Assembly (NCBI GenBank): GCA_024280875.1
Contig: JAJRPH010000218.1
Location: forward strand, 1 to 12,087
Direction: 5' to 3'
DNA from: Deltaproteobacteria bacterium
GTDB taxonomy: Bacteria; Desulfobacterota; Desulfobacteria; Desulfobacterales; Desulfosalsimonadaceae
DNA: 12,087 bases
Positions 1 to 7,639 of the stretch are shown here, piece by piece. Each line of letters opens with the position of its first letter. Positions within the stretch are counted from its first letter, which is position 1. The notes under the pieces were generated by a model that was not told the DNA's origin, made no database searches, and saw nothing but the letters and a program-made list of their open reading frames with translations. A program made the translations under genes and the position numbers.

Positions 1-1050
1 GTTATATCTTGATAACAGGTTCCGGGCGTTTTTACATGTTATCTCAGGGGCTGCAGAAATTGCCGGTGACGACATGATGTTTAAGGCCAGATTTTTTGCT
101 TGAATATGTTTTTGAAGTATTGCAACCAGGTCATTTTCAGTTTGCGCAAGGGTTTTTTCTTTAATTGTGGCGGCTGCGGCAAATTTGTGTCCCCCTCCGC
201 CGAGTTCCGAAGCAATAGCCCCGACATCCACTTCCGGCGAACGGCTTCGCGCGGATATATATATTTTGTTTTTCATTAAAGCAATGCCGAAAAGGGCATT
301 GAGTGATTCGATTTTCATCATTTTCTGAACAAGAAATGCCAGGTCATGAATATATTCGTCACAGGAAACACTGGTGATGGTGATATCTATCCCATTGATC
401 GTGTGATGAGCGGCCGAGTTGATCATGTCATTTAATAAGCTGATCTGGCGGGGGTCCATTTCCTTGGCAATCATATTTGATATGGTGGCAAGGTCCGCGC
501 CGTTTGAAACAAGAAATGCCGCAGCCGTAAAATCCCTATCCGTGGTAGAGGAAAATGTAAATGAGCCGGTATCTTCATAAATCCCCAGGCACATGATGGT
601 CGCTTCTTCAGGGGAAATGGAGATTCTTTTTTTCTGAATTATTTCGGTTAACAGCGTCACATTGGCACCGGTGTCGCTGTTAACTTCAAAATGCGCTTTG
701 ATATCTTTTTTGCTTGCGGGATGATGGTCGAAAATATGTATTTCAACATCGGGTTTATCAACAATTTCAGCAAGTTTTCCGATTCGGTGTGCCTGTTTGG
801 TATCGACGATGATTAGCTTGTTTATTTCCGATTTGTTTATCTCTTTTATGTCTATCATATTAAAGAGATACGCCATTGAACTAATGAAGAAATTTTTTGA
901 GCTTTTCTCATTAAATTCCGGATAGATGACAAGAGAGCCGGGGTATAATTTGTGTGCTGCCAGCATGGAACCAATGGCATCAAAGTCAGCATTCGCGTGA
1001 GTAGTGATGACGGTCAGATTTTTAGGGGTTGAATTTTCTGCCTGTTTCAA
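1..1050 (-). CDS. DHH/DHHA1 phosphoesterase with CBS domain, N-terminal part (probable A-adding/CCA tRNA nucleotidyltransferase fusion), truncated by window edge
   Basis: This is the first 350 residues of a longer protein; the reading frame is open to the window edge. The DHH domain shows NADFDAIGS (Asp22 and Asp24), IVDT (Asp83), DHHP (Asp108, His109, His110) and YEDTGSF (Asp160), the metal-binding set of DHH phosphoesterases. A DHHA1 domain follows, with GGGGHKFAA at about 284-292. From about residue 321 the text NIMSSPAISAAPEITCKNA reads as the start of a CBS domain. DHH-CBS-CBS-poly(A)-polymerase proteins are known in Aquifex (A-adding enzyme) and are frequent in Desulfobacterota, so a tRNA 3'-end nucleotidyltransferase fusion is the likely identity, but that domain lies outside the window. 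I chose the TTG at 1050-1048 because it has AGGA upstream, a promoter candidate just before it, and places the first DHH strand near the N-terminus. An in-frame ATG at 1128 would add 26 unlike-looking residues. It is divergent from pilC. Confidence 0.85.
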   Translation of the reverse strand, partial: MKQAENSTPKNLTVITTHANADFDAIGSMLAAHKLYPGSLVIYPEFNEKSSKNFFISSMAYLFNMIDIKEINKSEINKLIIVDTKQAHRIGKLAEIVDKPDVEIHIFDHHPASKKDIKAHFEVNSDTGANVTLLTEIIQKKRISISPEEATIMCLGIYEDTGSFTFSSTTDRDFTAAAFLVSNGADLATISNMIAKEMDPRQISLLNDMINSAAHHTINGIDITITSVSCDEYIHDLAFLVQKMMKIESLNALFGIALMKNKIYISARSRSPEVDVGAIASELGGGGHKFAAAATIKEKTLAQTENDLVAILQKHIQAKNLALNIMSSPAISAAPEITCKNARNLLSRYN

Positions 1051-1071
1051 ATGCCCAATCCTGTGAGAAGA

Positions 1072-1099
1072 ATTATATTGTTTTACCGATTGGTAACAA
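1072..1099 (-). promoter_or_regulatory. Candidate sigma70 promoter for the DHH-family gene
   Basis: On the minus strand TTGTTA (1099-1094) is followed after 16 bases by a perfect TATAAT (1077-1072). Transcription would begin near 1065. This leaves a leader of about 15 bases that contains AGGA ahead of the TTG codon at 1050. The -35 matches the consensus at 4 of 6 positions. The position supports the TTG start over the ATG at 1128, which would lie upstream of the promoter. Confidence 0.45.
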
Positions 1100-1263
1100 A
1101 AAAAAAGGATTTGAGCAAACAAGTTCATGAAATTTGTCCGGGAAGATTGTCAGGGCAGATTGATTTAGGATTCTTTAGTAAAAGAATTTGTCTTATTCCC
1201 CTTGATATGCTAATAATAAATTTTGATGATTCAAGATTTAATGTCTTGACGCTGATTTCTTTA

Positions 1264-1303
1264 TTGGCGGGTTCATTTTTCAGGCAATATGCTATTATAT
1301 AAT
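1264..1303 (+). promoter_or_regulatory. Candidate promoter region for pilC-pilS
   Basis: A perfect TATAAT lies at 1298-1303 but lacks a good -35 at the right distance. Slightly upstream, TTGGCG (1264-1269) and TATGCT (1288-1293) are 18 bases apart and match 4 of 6 positions each. Either would give a leader of roughly 70 to 80 bases before the pilC ATG. I found no sigma54 GG-N10-GC pattern, although pilus genes often use one. Confidence 0.3.
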
Positions 1304-1378
1304 TACTGAGTTCTGTTTTTACACGTCTGTTTTTCAGGTGTATGCTGATCATGCTGAAATGTCAGCAAAGGAGAGAAT

Positions 1379-2584
1379 ATGCCAGTTTATGTATGGGAAG
1401 GTCGGGGCAGGAACAATCAGATTCGCAAAGGGGAAATGACTGCGGAAAACGATCAGGCGGTTCGCAATAATCTTTCCAGGCAGGGTATAACACCTGATAA
1501 AGTAAAGAAAAAACCAAAAGATATTTTTGAAAATGTAGCATTTTTGCAGCCAAAAGTTGTCATGCATGATGTCATCATTTTCTGTCGCCAGTTTTCTACC
1601 ATGATAGATGCCGGGCTGCCAATTATCCAGTGCCTTGATATCCTTCAATCACAGCAGGATAATGCCACGTTTAAAAAGATGCTCAAAAATATCAAGGAAT
1701 CGGTTGAAAGCGGCCAGACTCTGGCGGAAGCGTTGAAAAAGTATCCTGATCAATTTGATAATTTGTTTGTCAATATGGTGGCTGCCGGTGAAGCCGGTGG
1801 TATTCTTGACGTAATCTTGAGAAGATTGTCAGCATACATGGAAAAGGCCGCCAAGCTGAAAGCACAGGTCAAGGGTGCAATGACATACCCGATCGTCACG
1901 CTTTTTATTGCCGTCGGCGTTGTCGCGGTAATCCTGGTATTTGTTATTCCGGTTTTTGAGGAGATGTTTGCTGATTTCGGGTCCGCATTACCTGCCCCGA
2001 CACAGGTGGTCGTCGCCATGAGCCGTTTTGTGCAAGCGAAAATATTATATATTATCGGTGCGTTTATGTTATTTTCATATGCATTTAAGCGGTTTTATAA
2101 AACAGAGAAAGGGCGTGCGCTGGTTGATTCTACCCTGTTAAAATTGCCGGTGATAGGTATTCTGATCCGTAAGGTGGCCGTGGCCAAGTTTACGCGTACC
2201 ATGAGTACCATGCTGTCCAGTGGCGTGGCAATTCTGGAAGCATTAGATATTGTTGCAAAAACATCAGGCAACAAAACTGTTGAAAAAGCCATTTATAATG
2301 TTCGCAGCGGAATTGCCGAAGGCCGGACCATTGCCGATCCTTTGTCTGAGTCCGGTGTTTTCCCCCCTATGGTCTGCTCAATGATTGCTGTTGGAGAGTC
2401 GACTGGCGCCATTGACGCAATGATGGAAAAAATTGCGGATTTTTATGATGAGGAAGTGGATCAGGCTGTGGAAAATATGACGGCCATGATTGAGCCGTTC
2501 ATGCTTGTTTTTCTCGGAATTGTTATTGGTGGTCTGGTAATTTCCATGTATCTTCCCATCTTTCAGATGGCTGGCGCGGTTTAG
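1379..2584 (+). CDS. pilC: Type IV pilus / type II secretion inner-membrane platform protein PilC (GspF family)
   Basis: The 401-residue protein has the normal PilC/GspF length and layout: a short cytoplasmic N-terminus (VYVWEGRGRNNQIRKGEM) and two related T2SSF domains at about 68-191 and 270-392. Each domain carries the family's glycine-rich motif, GEAGG at 137-141 and GESTG at 339-343. Membrane helices are visible at about 170-192, 222-238 and 373-395. PilC is the polytopic inner-membrane platform on which the PilB and PilT ATPases act to assemble or retract the pilus. The ATG is preceded by AGGAG with a 5-base spacer. The next gene, a PilS-type kinase, starts 12 bases after the stop and is presumably cotranscribed, which favours a pilus role over type II secretion. 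No pilB, pilT, pilA or pilR is present in the window. Confidence 0.93.
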   Translation: MPVYVWEGRGRNNQIRKGEMTAENDQAVRNNLSRQGITPDKVKKKPKDIFENVAFLQPKVVMHDVIIFCRQFSTMIDAGLPIIQCLDILQSQQDNATFKKMLKNIKESVESGQTLAEALKKYPDQFDNLFVNMVAAGEAGGILDVILRRLSAYMEKAAKLKAQVKGAMTYPIVTLFIAVGVVAVILVFVIPVFEEMFADFGSALPAPTQVVVAMSRFVQAKILYIIGAFMLFSYAFKRFYKTEKGRALVDSTLLKLPVIGILIRKVAVAKFTRTMSTMLSSGVAILEALDIVAKTSGNKTVEKAIYNVRSGIAEGRTIADPLSESGVFPPMVCSMIAVGESTGAIDAMMEKIADFYDEEVDQAVENMTAMIEPFMLVFLGIVIGGLVISMYLPIFQMAGAV

Positions 2585-2596
2585 GAAAAATCGCAG

Positions 2597-3901
2597 TTGA
2601 AAATTGACAGTCAAAATAAGCTTCAACTGGATCAGTACCGAAAATTAAAGTGGCTGATATTCTTCCGGGGGCTTTTTGCGGCAGTTTTGCTGGGCTCTGC
2701 GGTTCTCGTCGGATTTCATGGGAATCCGCCTTTTTTTAATTCCTCTCTTTTATTTATTTGCTATATTGCCATTGCGGTGTTGATCCTTTCAATGGTTTAT
2801 GCCTTTGTCCTTCCTCACACTTCGCAGCTGGTTCGGTTCGGCTACGTCCAGATATTTTTCGATACCCTGCTCATCACCTGCATCATTTTTGTCACCGGAA
2901 GTTTTTCAAGCATCTTTTCTTTTTTATACATTGTTGTGATTATTTATGCCGGTATGGTCCTTTCCAGAAGAGGTGGAATGTTTATCGCATTTTGCTGCAG
3001 TGTCCAATACGGCGTGCTCATTGCTTTGGAATTCCAGGGGGGCATTTATCCGGTTGGTGTGGAAGTCGATTTTATTTTCACGAATTACAACTGGAATTAT
3101 GTGCTTTATAAGCTTTTTATAACCATCGTCGCATGCTTTGGTGTTGCGTTTTTAATCGGTTTTCTTGCTGAACAGGAACGGCGGGCGAAAAAGGACCTCT
3201 GGGCAATGGAGGATCAGGTGAAGCGTGTTGAAAGACTGGCGGCAATCGGTGAAATGGCATCCGGTCTTGCCCATGAAATCAAGAATCCCCTGGCCTCCTT
3301 ATCCGGATCCATTCAGTTTTTAAGAGAAGATATTCCCTATGACCCGGATCGGGACCGCCTGATGGATATCATTTTAAGAGAAGTGGATCGTCTTACTGCA
3401 TTAGTCAATGATTTTTTGATGTTTGCCAAACCACATCCCGGGCAGGCAAAAATTGTAGAACTGGATGTGGCTCTTGAAGAGATTCTAAATGTTTTTACCT
3501 CAGATAACCGGCGAAATAAAAGAATTAAAGTGACCAGGCAGCTTGCTGAAGGAATATTGATCAAAATCGACCCGGAGCATTTCCGGCAGGTTGTATGGAA
3601 CCTATTGTTAAATGCGGATGAGGCGATCGAAAGTGAAGGGCGGATTGATATCAAAATGGTTCCGGTGGATAAAACCTATGTCTGTATCATCATATCGGAT
3701 ACCGGATGCGGGATGACCGATGAGACAATCAAATCAATCTTTGACCCATTTTTTACTGCAAAACCTAAGGGGACGGGTCTCGGACTGTCCATTGTTCAAC
3801 GGATTATCACCTCATACAATGGATTAATTGATGTCCAGAGCTCTTTGGAAAAAGGAACCTCCTTTACCGTTAAATTACGCAGAGCGATTAATCCCCGTTA
3901 G
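2597..3901 (+). CDS. pilS: PilS/NtrB-type membrane sensor histidine kinase
   Basis: The 434-residue protein starts with TTG, preceded by AGGA that overlaps the end of pilC. Its first half has about six hydrophobic segments (roughly 19-41, 50-72, 84-104, 106-125, 127-147, 171-191), the arrangement of PilS, with no clear periplasmic or PAS sensor domain. A short linker leads to the dimerisation and phosphoacceptor helix with the H-box GLAHEIKNPLASL (His226). The ATPase domain follows, with the N-box NLLLNADEA (335-343), DTGCGM (368-373), an F-box-like DPFFTAKPKGTG and GTGLGL (392-397). The H-box and catalytic domain are of the NtrB/PilS/AtoS class, whose partners are usually sigma54-activating regulators such as PilR. 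Adjacency to pilC supports PilS. No response regulator follows, so the name rests on the membrane domain and the neighbour. All catalytic residues look intact. Confidence 0.82.
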   Translation: MKIDSQNKLQLDQYRKLKWLIFFRGLFAAVLLGSAVLVGFHGNPPFFNSSLLFICYIAIAVLILSMVYAFVLPHTSQLVRFGYVQIFFDTLLITCIIFVTGSFSSIFSFLYIVVIIYAGMVLSRRGGMFIAFCCSVQYGVLIALEFQGGIYPVGVEVDFIFTNYNWNYVLYKLFITIVACFGVAFLIGFLAEQERRAKKDLWAMEDQVKRVERLAAIGEMASGLAHEIKNPLASLSGSIQFLREDIPYDPDRDRLMDIILREVDRLTALVNDFLMFAKPHPGQAKIVELDVALEEILNVFTSDNRRNKRIKVTRQLAEGILIKIDPEHFRQVVWNLLLNADEAIESEGRIDIKMVPVDKTYVCIIISDTGCGMTDETIKSIFDPFFTAKPKGTGLGLSIVQRIITSYNGLIDVQSSLEKGTSFTVKLRRAINPR

Positions 3902-3909
3902 TTATTATT

Positions 3910-3923
3910 ATCCCGGCCGGGAT
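3910..3923. repeat. 14-bp perfect palindrome after pilS
   Basis: ATCCCGGCCGGGAT begins 9 bases after the pilS stop codon and is perfectly self-complementary. It has no loop, so it cannot be a standard terminator hairpin and fits a dimeric protein-binding site better. It is GC-rich within an AT-rich gap. It could also be chance. Confidence 0.3.
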
Positions 3924-4072
3924 GAAATCCGCTTTAAAGATTGCTGTGTCCGGTTTAATTGATTGTTGCGGTCAGCAGGTTCTCTACCGGGGGGCAATTA
4001 AGTTAATCTTGACAGTAAATTATAAATGGGGTAGCCAACCGGATGGATATTGATTAACCTGAATTTATAGTT

Positions 4073-4116
4073 ATGTACCAAAATAGAGCGACTCTGTTTT
4101 GGTACATTGTTTTTTT
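4073..4116 (+). terminator. Strong hairpin with T-tract, probable intrinsic terminator of pilC-pilS (or attenuator in front of lysS)
   Basis: ATGTACCAAAA (4073-4083) pairs perfectly with TTTTGGTACAT (4097-4107). Inside it, a T-G wobble and AGAG/CTCT continue the stem to a 3-base CGA loop, giving 16 consecutive pairs in RNA. TTG and a run of T residues follow (4108-4116). The stem is long but A/U-rich at its base. It lies about 170 bases after pilS and only 42 bases before the chosen lysS start, which leaves little room for a separate lysS promoter. Confidence 0.65.
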
Positions 4117-4158
4117 ATGCGTTTAAAATAATTACATAGAAAAGTTTTGGATAAGAAA

Positions 4159-5652
4159 ATGAGCTCAAAAAAAGATGTCATTGAAACGAGAAAAGAAAAG
4201 AATCAAATGTTAAAAGAATCGGGGATTGCGCTTTTCCCGAATGACTATAAGGTAACACATATAATAAAAGATATTCAAAAATTAGTGGAAAAAGAGTCGA
4301 AAGATATCTCGGAGGATGCTTCATATTCAGTGGCCGGCCGTATTATGGCCGTCAACCGATTTGGAAAATCAGCCTTTATCCGATTCAGAGACAGGAGTGG
4401 CCAGCTTCAGGCATATATTCGAACGGATAAAGTGGGCGATGATGCGTATGCCTTGTTTAAAAAACTGGATATTGGTGATTTTGTCGGAATAACCGGTGGG
4501 ATGTTCCAGACTAAAACAGGTGAATGGACGCTTCTGGCAAATTCTCTACAATTAATTTCCAAGGCAACGCGGCCGCTGCCTGAAAAATTTCATGGGCTCA
4601 AAGATCCTGAAAAGCGGTACCGTCAGCGATATCTGGATCTGATTATGAATACAGACGTCCGGGAGTTGTTTGTCAAGCGGAGTCAACTGGTTCAGGCAAT
4701 TCGGATGTTTCTGCTGGAACGGGACTTTTTAGAAGTGGAAACTCCTATGATGCAGCCTCTTCCCGGAGGTGCGGATGCCAAACCATTTAAAACATATCAT
4801 AATTCCCTCAGCATGGATCTTTTTTTGCGAATTGCGCCGGAACTTTATTTAAAAAGACTGGTGACCGGCGGTTTTGAGAGAGTTTTTGAAATCAACAGAA
4901 ATTTCAGGAATGAAGGGATTTCCACACAGCACAATCCGGAGTTTACCATGCTTGAATTTTATCAGGCATATGCCACATATGAAGACCTTATGAATTTAAC
5001 GGAAGAGATGTTCCAGTCGGTTGCACGAAGCATTGCCGGATCAATGGATTTTGAATATCAAGGTGAGCAGATTAATTTCAGTGGTTCATGGAAACGGTTG
5101 CCGCTTCTGGAATCTCTGGAAGAAATTGCCGGCGTGGATCCGGCTTTATTCAGCAAAAAAGAAGAACTGATGAATTTTGCGCTGTCAAAAAGGATTTCTT
5201 TTGGTACGCGTGCGAGTGAAACCATCGGAACCGGCAAGATAATGACCAAAATATTTGATGTTCTTGTGGAACCCAAGTTGATCCAGCCGACATTCATCAC
5301 CGGTTATCCGGTTGAAGTTTCCCCCCTTTCCCGAAGAAACAAGGAGAATCCTGACTTGACCGATCGATTTGAATTGTTCATTGCCGGAAGGGAGATTGCC
5401 AACGGATTTTCTGAGTTAAATGATCCGGAAGATCAGAAAGGCAGATTCATGGATCAACTTAAAAATAAGGAAGCAGGGGATGAAACGCCGCATGTTATTG
5501 ATGAAGATTACATCAGAGCTTTGGAATACGGCATGCCTCCCACTGCGGGAGAAGGCATCGGCATTGACCGGCTGGCCATGTTGTTGACGGATTCCGCATC
5601 CATCCGTGATGTCATTTTATTCCCCCACATGAAGCCCACGGATAAAATATAA
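4159..5652 (+). CDS. lysS: Lysyl-tRNA synthetase, class II
   Basis: LysS charges tRNA-Lys with lysine in the cytoplasm. An N-terminal helical part is followed by an OB-fold anticodon-binding domain at about 57-135 (VAGRIMAVNRFGKSAFIRFRD). The class II catalytic core follows, with motif 2 (FERVFEINRNFRNEG at about 239-253, then STQHNPEFTMLEFY) and motif 3 (GIGIDRLAM at about 466-474). The protein ends in VILFPHMKP, as usual for LysS, and its 497 residues are the normal length. I chose the ATG at 4159 because GGA lies seven bases before it. An in-frame TTG at 4147 would add four residues but has a poorer ribosome binding site. The gene is preceded by the hairpin at 4073-4116 and followed after 12 bases by lolC, so it probably heads the transcript for the outer-membrane genes downstream. 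Confidence 0.96.
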   Translation: MSSKKDVIETRKEKNQMLKESGIALFPNDYKVTHIIKDIQKLVEKESKDISEDASYSVAGRIMAVNRFGKSAFIRFRDRSGQLQAYIRTDKVGDDAYALFKKLDIGDFVGITGGMFQTKTGEWTLLANSLQLISKATRPLPEKFHGLKDPEKRYRQRYLDLIMNTDVRELFVKRSQLVQAIRMFLLERDFLEVETPMMQPLPGGADAKPFKTYHNSLSMDLFLRIAPELYLKRLVTGGFERVFEINRNFRNEGISTQHNPEFTMLEFYQAYATYEDLMNLTEEMFQSVARSIAGSMDFEYQGEQINFSGSWKRLPLLESLEEIAGVDPALFSKKEELMNFALSKRISFGTRASETIGTGKIMTKIFDVLVEPKLIQPTFITGYPVEVSPLSRRNKENPDLTDRFELFIAGREIANGFSELNDPEDQKGRFMDQLKNKEAGDETPHVIDEDYIRALEYGMPPTAGEGIGIDRLAMLLTDSASIRDVILFPHMKPTDKI

Positions 5653-5664
5653 ATGGATTGACTG

Positions 5665-6900
5665 ATGTCTTTTGAATATTTTGTAGGTGGCCGTTATCTC
5701 AGGTCCAAACATAAACAAGCCTTTGTCTCTTTTATCACGTTTCTCTCCATGGCCGGCGTTACGGTCGGTGTAATGGCACTGATTATTGTTATTGCCGTGA
5801 TGTCCGGAGCGGAATCATATTTTACATCGCAGATTTTAGGCGTTGAATCGCATATTATCATTCGCCGGCATGGCGGAACAATCGCTGATTATGAAGGGGT
5901 GATCCGTCAGGTTAAATCTGAAGCCGGGGTCCAATCCGCAGCGCCTTTTGTGTATTCCCAGGTGATGCTGCGGTCTTCTTCCGGTATTTCAGGGGCAGTC
6001 CTGAGAGGTATCGACCCCGAAGCGGGCGGGAGCCCAATAAAAGGATATAATAAAAAATCGTTAATAGAAAAAATAAGACCTCAGATTGCAACCGAATCCG
6101 GCATCCAGTCGCCGGGAATTATTTTAGGCAAGGAACTGGCTCTGACCATCGGGGCGGCGGAAGGAGACATCATTTATTTAATTTCCCCCAAAGGGATGAT
6201 GTCCCCCATTGGCCATATGCCGACCATGAAACGATTTGAAGTGACGGGTATCTTTGAGTCCGGTTTTTATGAATATGATGCCTCTTTGGCTTTCATCCAT
6301 TTAAAAACCGCCCAGAAACTCATTAAAATTGGCGATTCGGTTTCCGGTATCGGGGTCCGGGTGAATGATATCTATCGTGCCGATGCAATCTCGCAAACGA
6401 TTCTGGCTGACTTGGGATTTCCGTACTGGACCATGGACTGGATGCAGATGAACCGGAATTTCTTTTCAGCCCTTAAACTTGAAAAAAAAGCAATGTTTGT
6501 GATTCTGACGCTGATCATTATGGTGGCGGCATTTAATATTGCCAGTACCTTGATTATGATGGTGATGGGGAAAACTCAGGATATCGCTATCTTAAAAGCT
6601 ATGGGCGCGTCGGAACGGAGCATCTGGAAAATATTTGTTTTTAACGGCACGGTGATCGGTTTCATCGGGACGATAACCGGGGTCATCCTAGGAATTCTGG
6701 GGTGTGTCCTTTTAAAAAATTACAAATTTATCGAATTACCGGGAGATGTTTATTATTTTACCAGTCTTCCCGTGCAGTTAGAATTTTTCGATGTGTTTTT
6801 TATCGTTTCAGCAGCAATGGTAATCTGTTTTATTTCGACGCTTTATCCCGCATACAAAGCATCTAAGCTCAATCCGGTCGAGGCGCTTCGATATGGATAA
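5665..6900 (+). CDS. lolC: Lipoprotein-releasing ABC transporter permease, LolC/LolE family
   Basis: The 411-residue inner-membrane protein has the four-helix plan of LolC/E: one N-terminal helix (about 22-48), a large periplasmic MacB-PCD-type domain (about 50-270), and a C-terminal FtsX-type domain with helices near 277-301, 325-350 and 375-395. The N-terminus FEYFVGGRYLRSKHKQAFVSFITFLS and the C-terminus YPAYKASKLNPVEALRYG are characteristic of the family. LolC/E extract mature lipoproteins from the outer leaflet of the inner membrane and pass them to LolA. The ATG follows a weak GGA site, 12 bases after lysS, and the end of the gene overlaps lolD by eight bases. Only one permease is present here, whereas E. 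coli has lolC-lolD-lolE. It may act as a homodimer, as proposed for LolF-type systems, or pair with a permease encoded elsewhere. Confidence 0.93.
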   Translation: MSFEYFVGGRYLRSKHKQAFVSFITFLSMAGVTVGVMALIIVIAVMSGAESYFTSQILGVESHIIIRRHGGTIADYEGVIRQVKSEAGVQSAAPFVYSQVMLRSSSGISGAVLRGIDPEAGGSPIKGYNKKSLIEKIRPQIATESGIQSPGIILGKELALTIGAAEGDIIYLISPKGMMSPIGHMPTMKRFEVTGIFESGFYEYDASLAFIHLKTAQKLIKIGDSVSGIGVRVNDIYRADAISQTILADLGFPYWTMDWMQMNRNFFSALKLEKKAMFVILTLIIMVAAFNIASTLIMMVMGKTQDIAILKAMGASERSIWKIFVFNGTVIGFIGTITGVILGILGCVLLKNYKFIELPGDVYYFTSLPVQLEFFDVFFIVSAAMVICFISTLYPAYKASKLNPVEALRYG

Positions 6901-7639
6901 CCAACTGGAAAAACAAAATAATCGAATACGTTTAGAAGTGAAAAATCAAACAAAAGATTCGGGATCTTTGCTGTCATTAAGCGGCATTAACAAGAGTTAT
7001 TGTAATAATGGTTCAAAAATAGAAGTGCTGTGCGATTTGTCGGTGGATATTTTTCCCGGTGAAACCATTGCCATTGTCGGGGAATCCGGTATCGGAAAAT
7101 CGACATTTCTGCATATTCTCGGAACGCTGGATCGGCCGGATAGCGGCACGCTTTTATATAAAAATGCTGATGTGTTTACGTTTGATAAAAAAAAACTGGC
7201 GAATTTCAGAAATAAAACCATGGGATTTGTTTTTCAGTTTCATTATCTTCTGTCGGAATTTTCCGCACTTGAAAATGTTTCAATGCCCGGACTGATCAAA
7301 GGGTTAAAATCAAAAGATATACGGGAAAGCGCTGAAGCGATTCTCGTTCGGGTCGGGCTTAAGGAAAGAATGAAACATCGTGTCAGAGATCTTTCCGGCG
7401 GGGAGCAGCAGCGTGTTGCGCTTGCTCGTGCGCTTGTTTTGAATCCGGCGATACTGCTGGCCGATGAACCAACGGGAAATCTGGATAAGAAAAACAGTAA
7501 CCAGATACACGATTTATTGTTTGAACTAAATGATGAATACAATATGACAATAATTATTGTTACACATAATAGACAACTTGCAGAGTATATGAATAAACAG
7601 ATGACTCTGCTGGAAGGAAAGCTGGTAGAGATTGAATGA
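6893..7639 (+). CDS. lolD: Lipoprotein-releasing system ATP-binding protein LolD
   Basis: The protein is a cytoplasmic ABC ATPase of the LolD/MacB type. It shows Walker A GESGIGKST (63-71, Lys69), a Q-loop at Gln115 within FQFHYLLSEFSALENV, the signature LSGGEQQR (167-174), Walker B ILLADEPTGNLD (from 187) and the H-loop His225 in VTHN. The FHxLLxEFxALENV stretch and GGEQQRVALARAL are typical of LolD. At 248 residues it is slightly longer than E. coli LolD because of about 25 extra polar residues at the N-terminus. The ATG lies inside the last codons of lolC, an eight-base overlap that suggests translational coupling. Its own stop overlaps the bamA start as ATGA. It would power lipoprotein release by the adjacent permease. 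Confidence 0.95.
   Translation: MDNQLEKQNNRIRLEVKNQTKDSGSLLSLSGINKSYCNNGSKIEVLCDLSVDIFPGETIAIVGESGIGKSTFLHILGTLDRPDSGTLLYKNADVFTFDKKKLANFRNKTMGFVFQFHYLLSEFSALENVSMPGLIKGLKSKDIRESAEAILVRVGLKERMKHRVRDLSGGEQQRVALARALVLNPAILLADEPTGNLDKKNSNQIHDLLFELNDEYNMTIIIVTHNRQLAEYMNKQMTLLEGKLVEIE

Larger units (their letters stand above)
1051..1378. other. Divergent intergenic region
   Basis: About 330 bases of AT-rich sequence separate the leftward DHH gene from the rightward pilC. I see one candidate promoter for each side (listed separately) and a good ribosome binding site (AGGAG, 1369-1373) five bases before the pilC ATG. Short open frames on both strands have no convincing ribosome binding site or recognisable protein sequence. 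I see no tRNA, strong hairpin or repeat here. Confidence 0.6.

Noticed and set aside
1051..1302. Plus-strand 83-codon open frame in the divergent intergenic region
   Set aside because: There is no Shine-Dalgarno site before its ATG, its sequence resembles no family I know, and it would cover the promoter candidates of both flanking genes.
1125..1352. Minus-strand 75-codon open frame whose stop overlaps an ATG (ATGA) that is in frame with the DHH gene
   Set aside because: It has no ribosome binding site, no recognisable protein features, and lies across the pilC leader. The DHH gene is better started at the TTG at 1050, with its own promoter candidate at 1072-1099, so the ATGA overlap is probably chance.
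4009..4014. Perfect TTGACA -35 box upstream of the lysS hairpin
   Set aside because: At 17 to 18 bases downstream there is only TAGCCA or worse, so I do not call a promoter, although a weak one driving lysS through the hairpin cannot be excluded.
3902..4158. Possible tRNA or riboswitch in the pilS-lysS gap
   Set aside because: I could not form a cloverleaf or recognise a known riboswitch or T-box core; only the palindrome and the terminator-like hairpin stand out.
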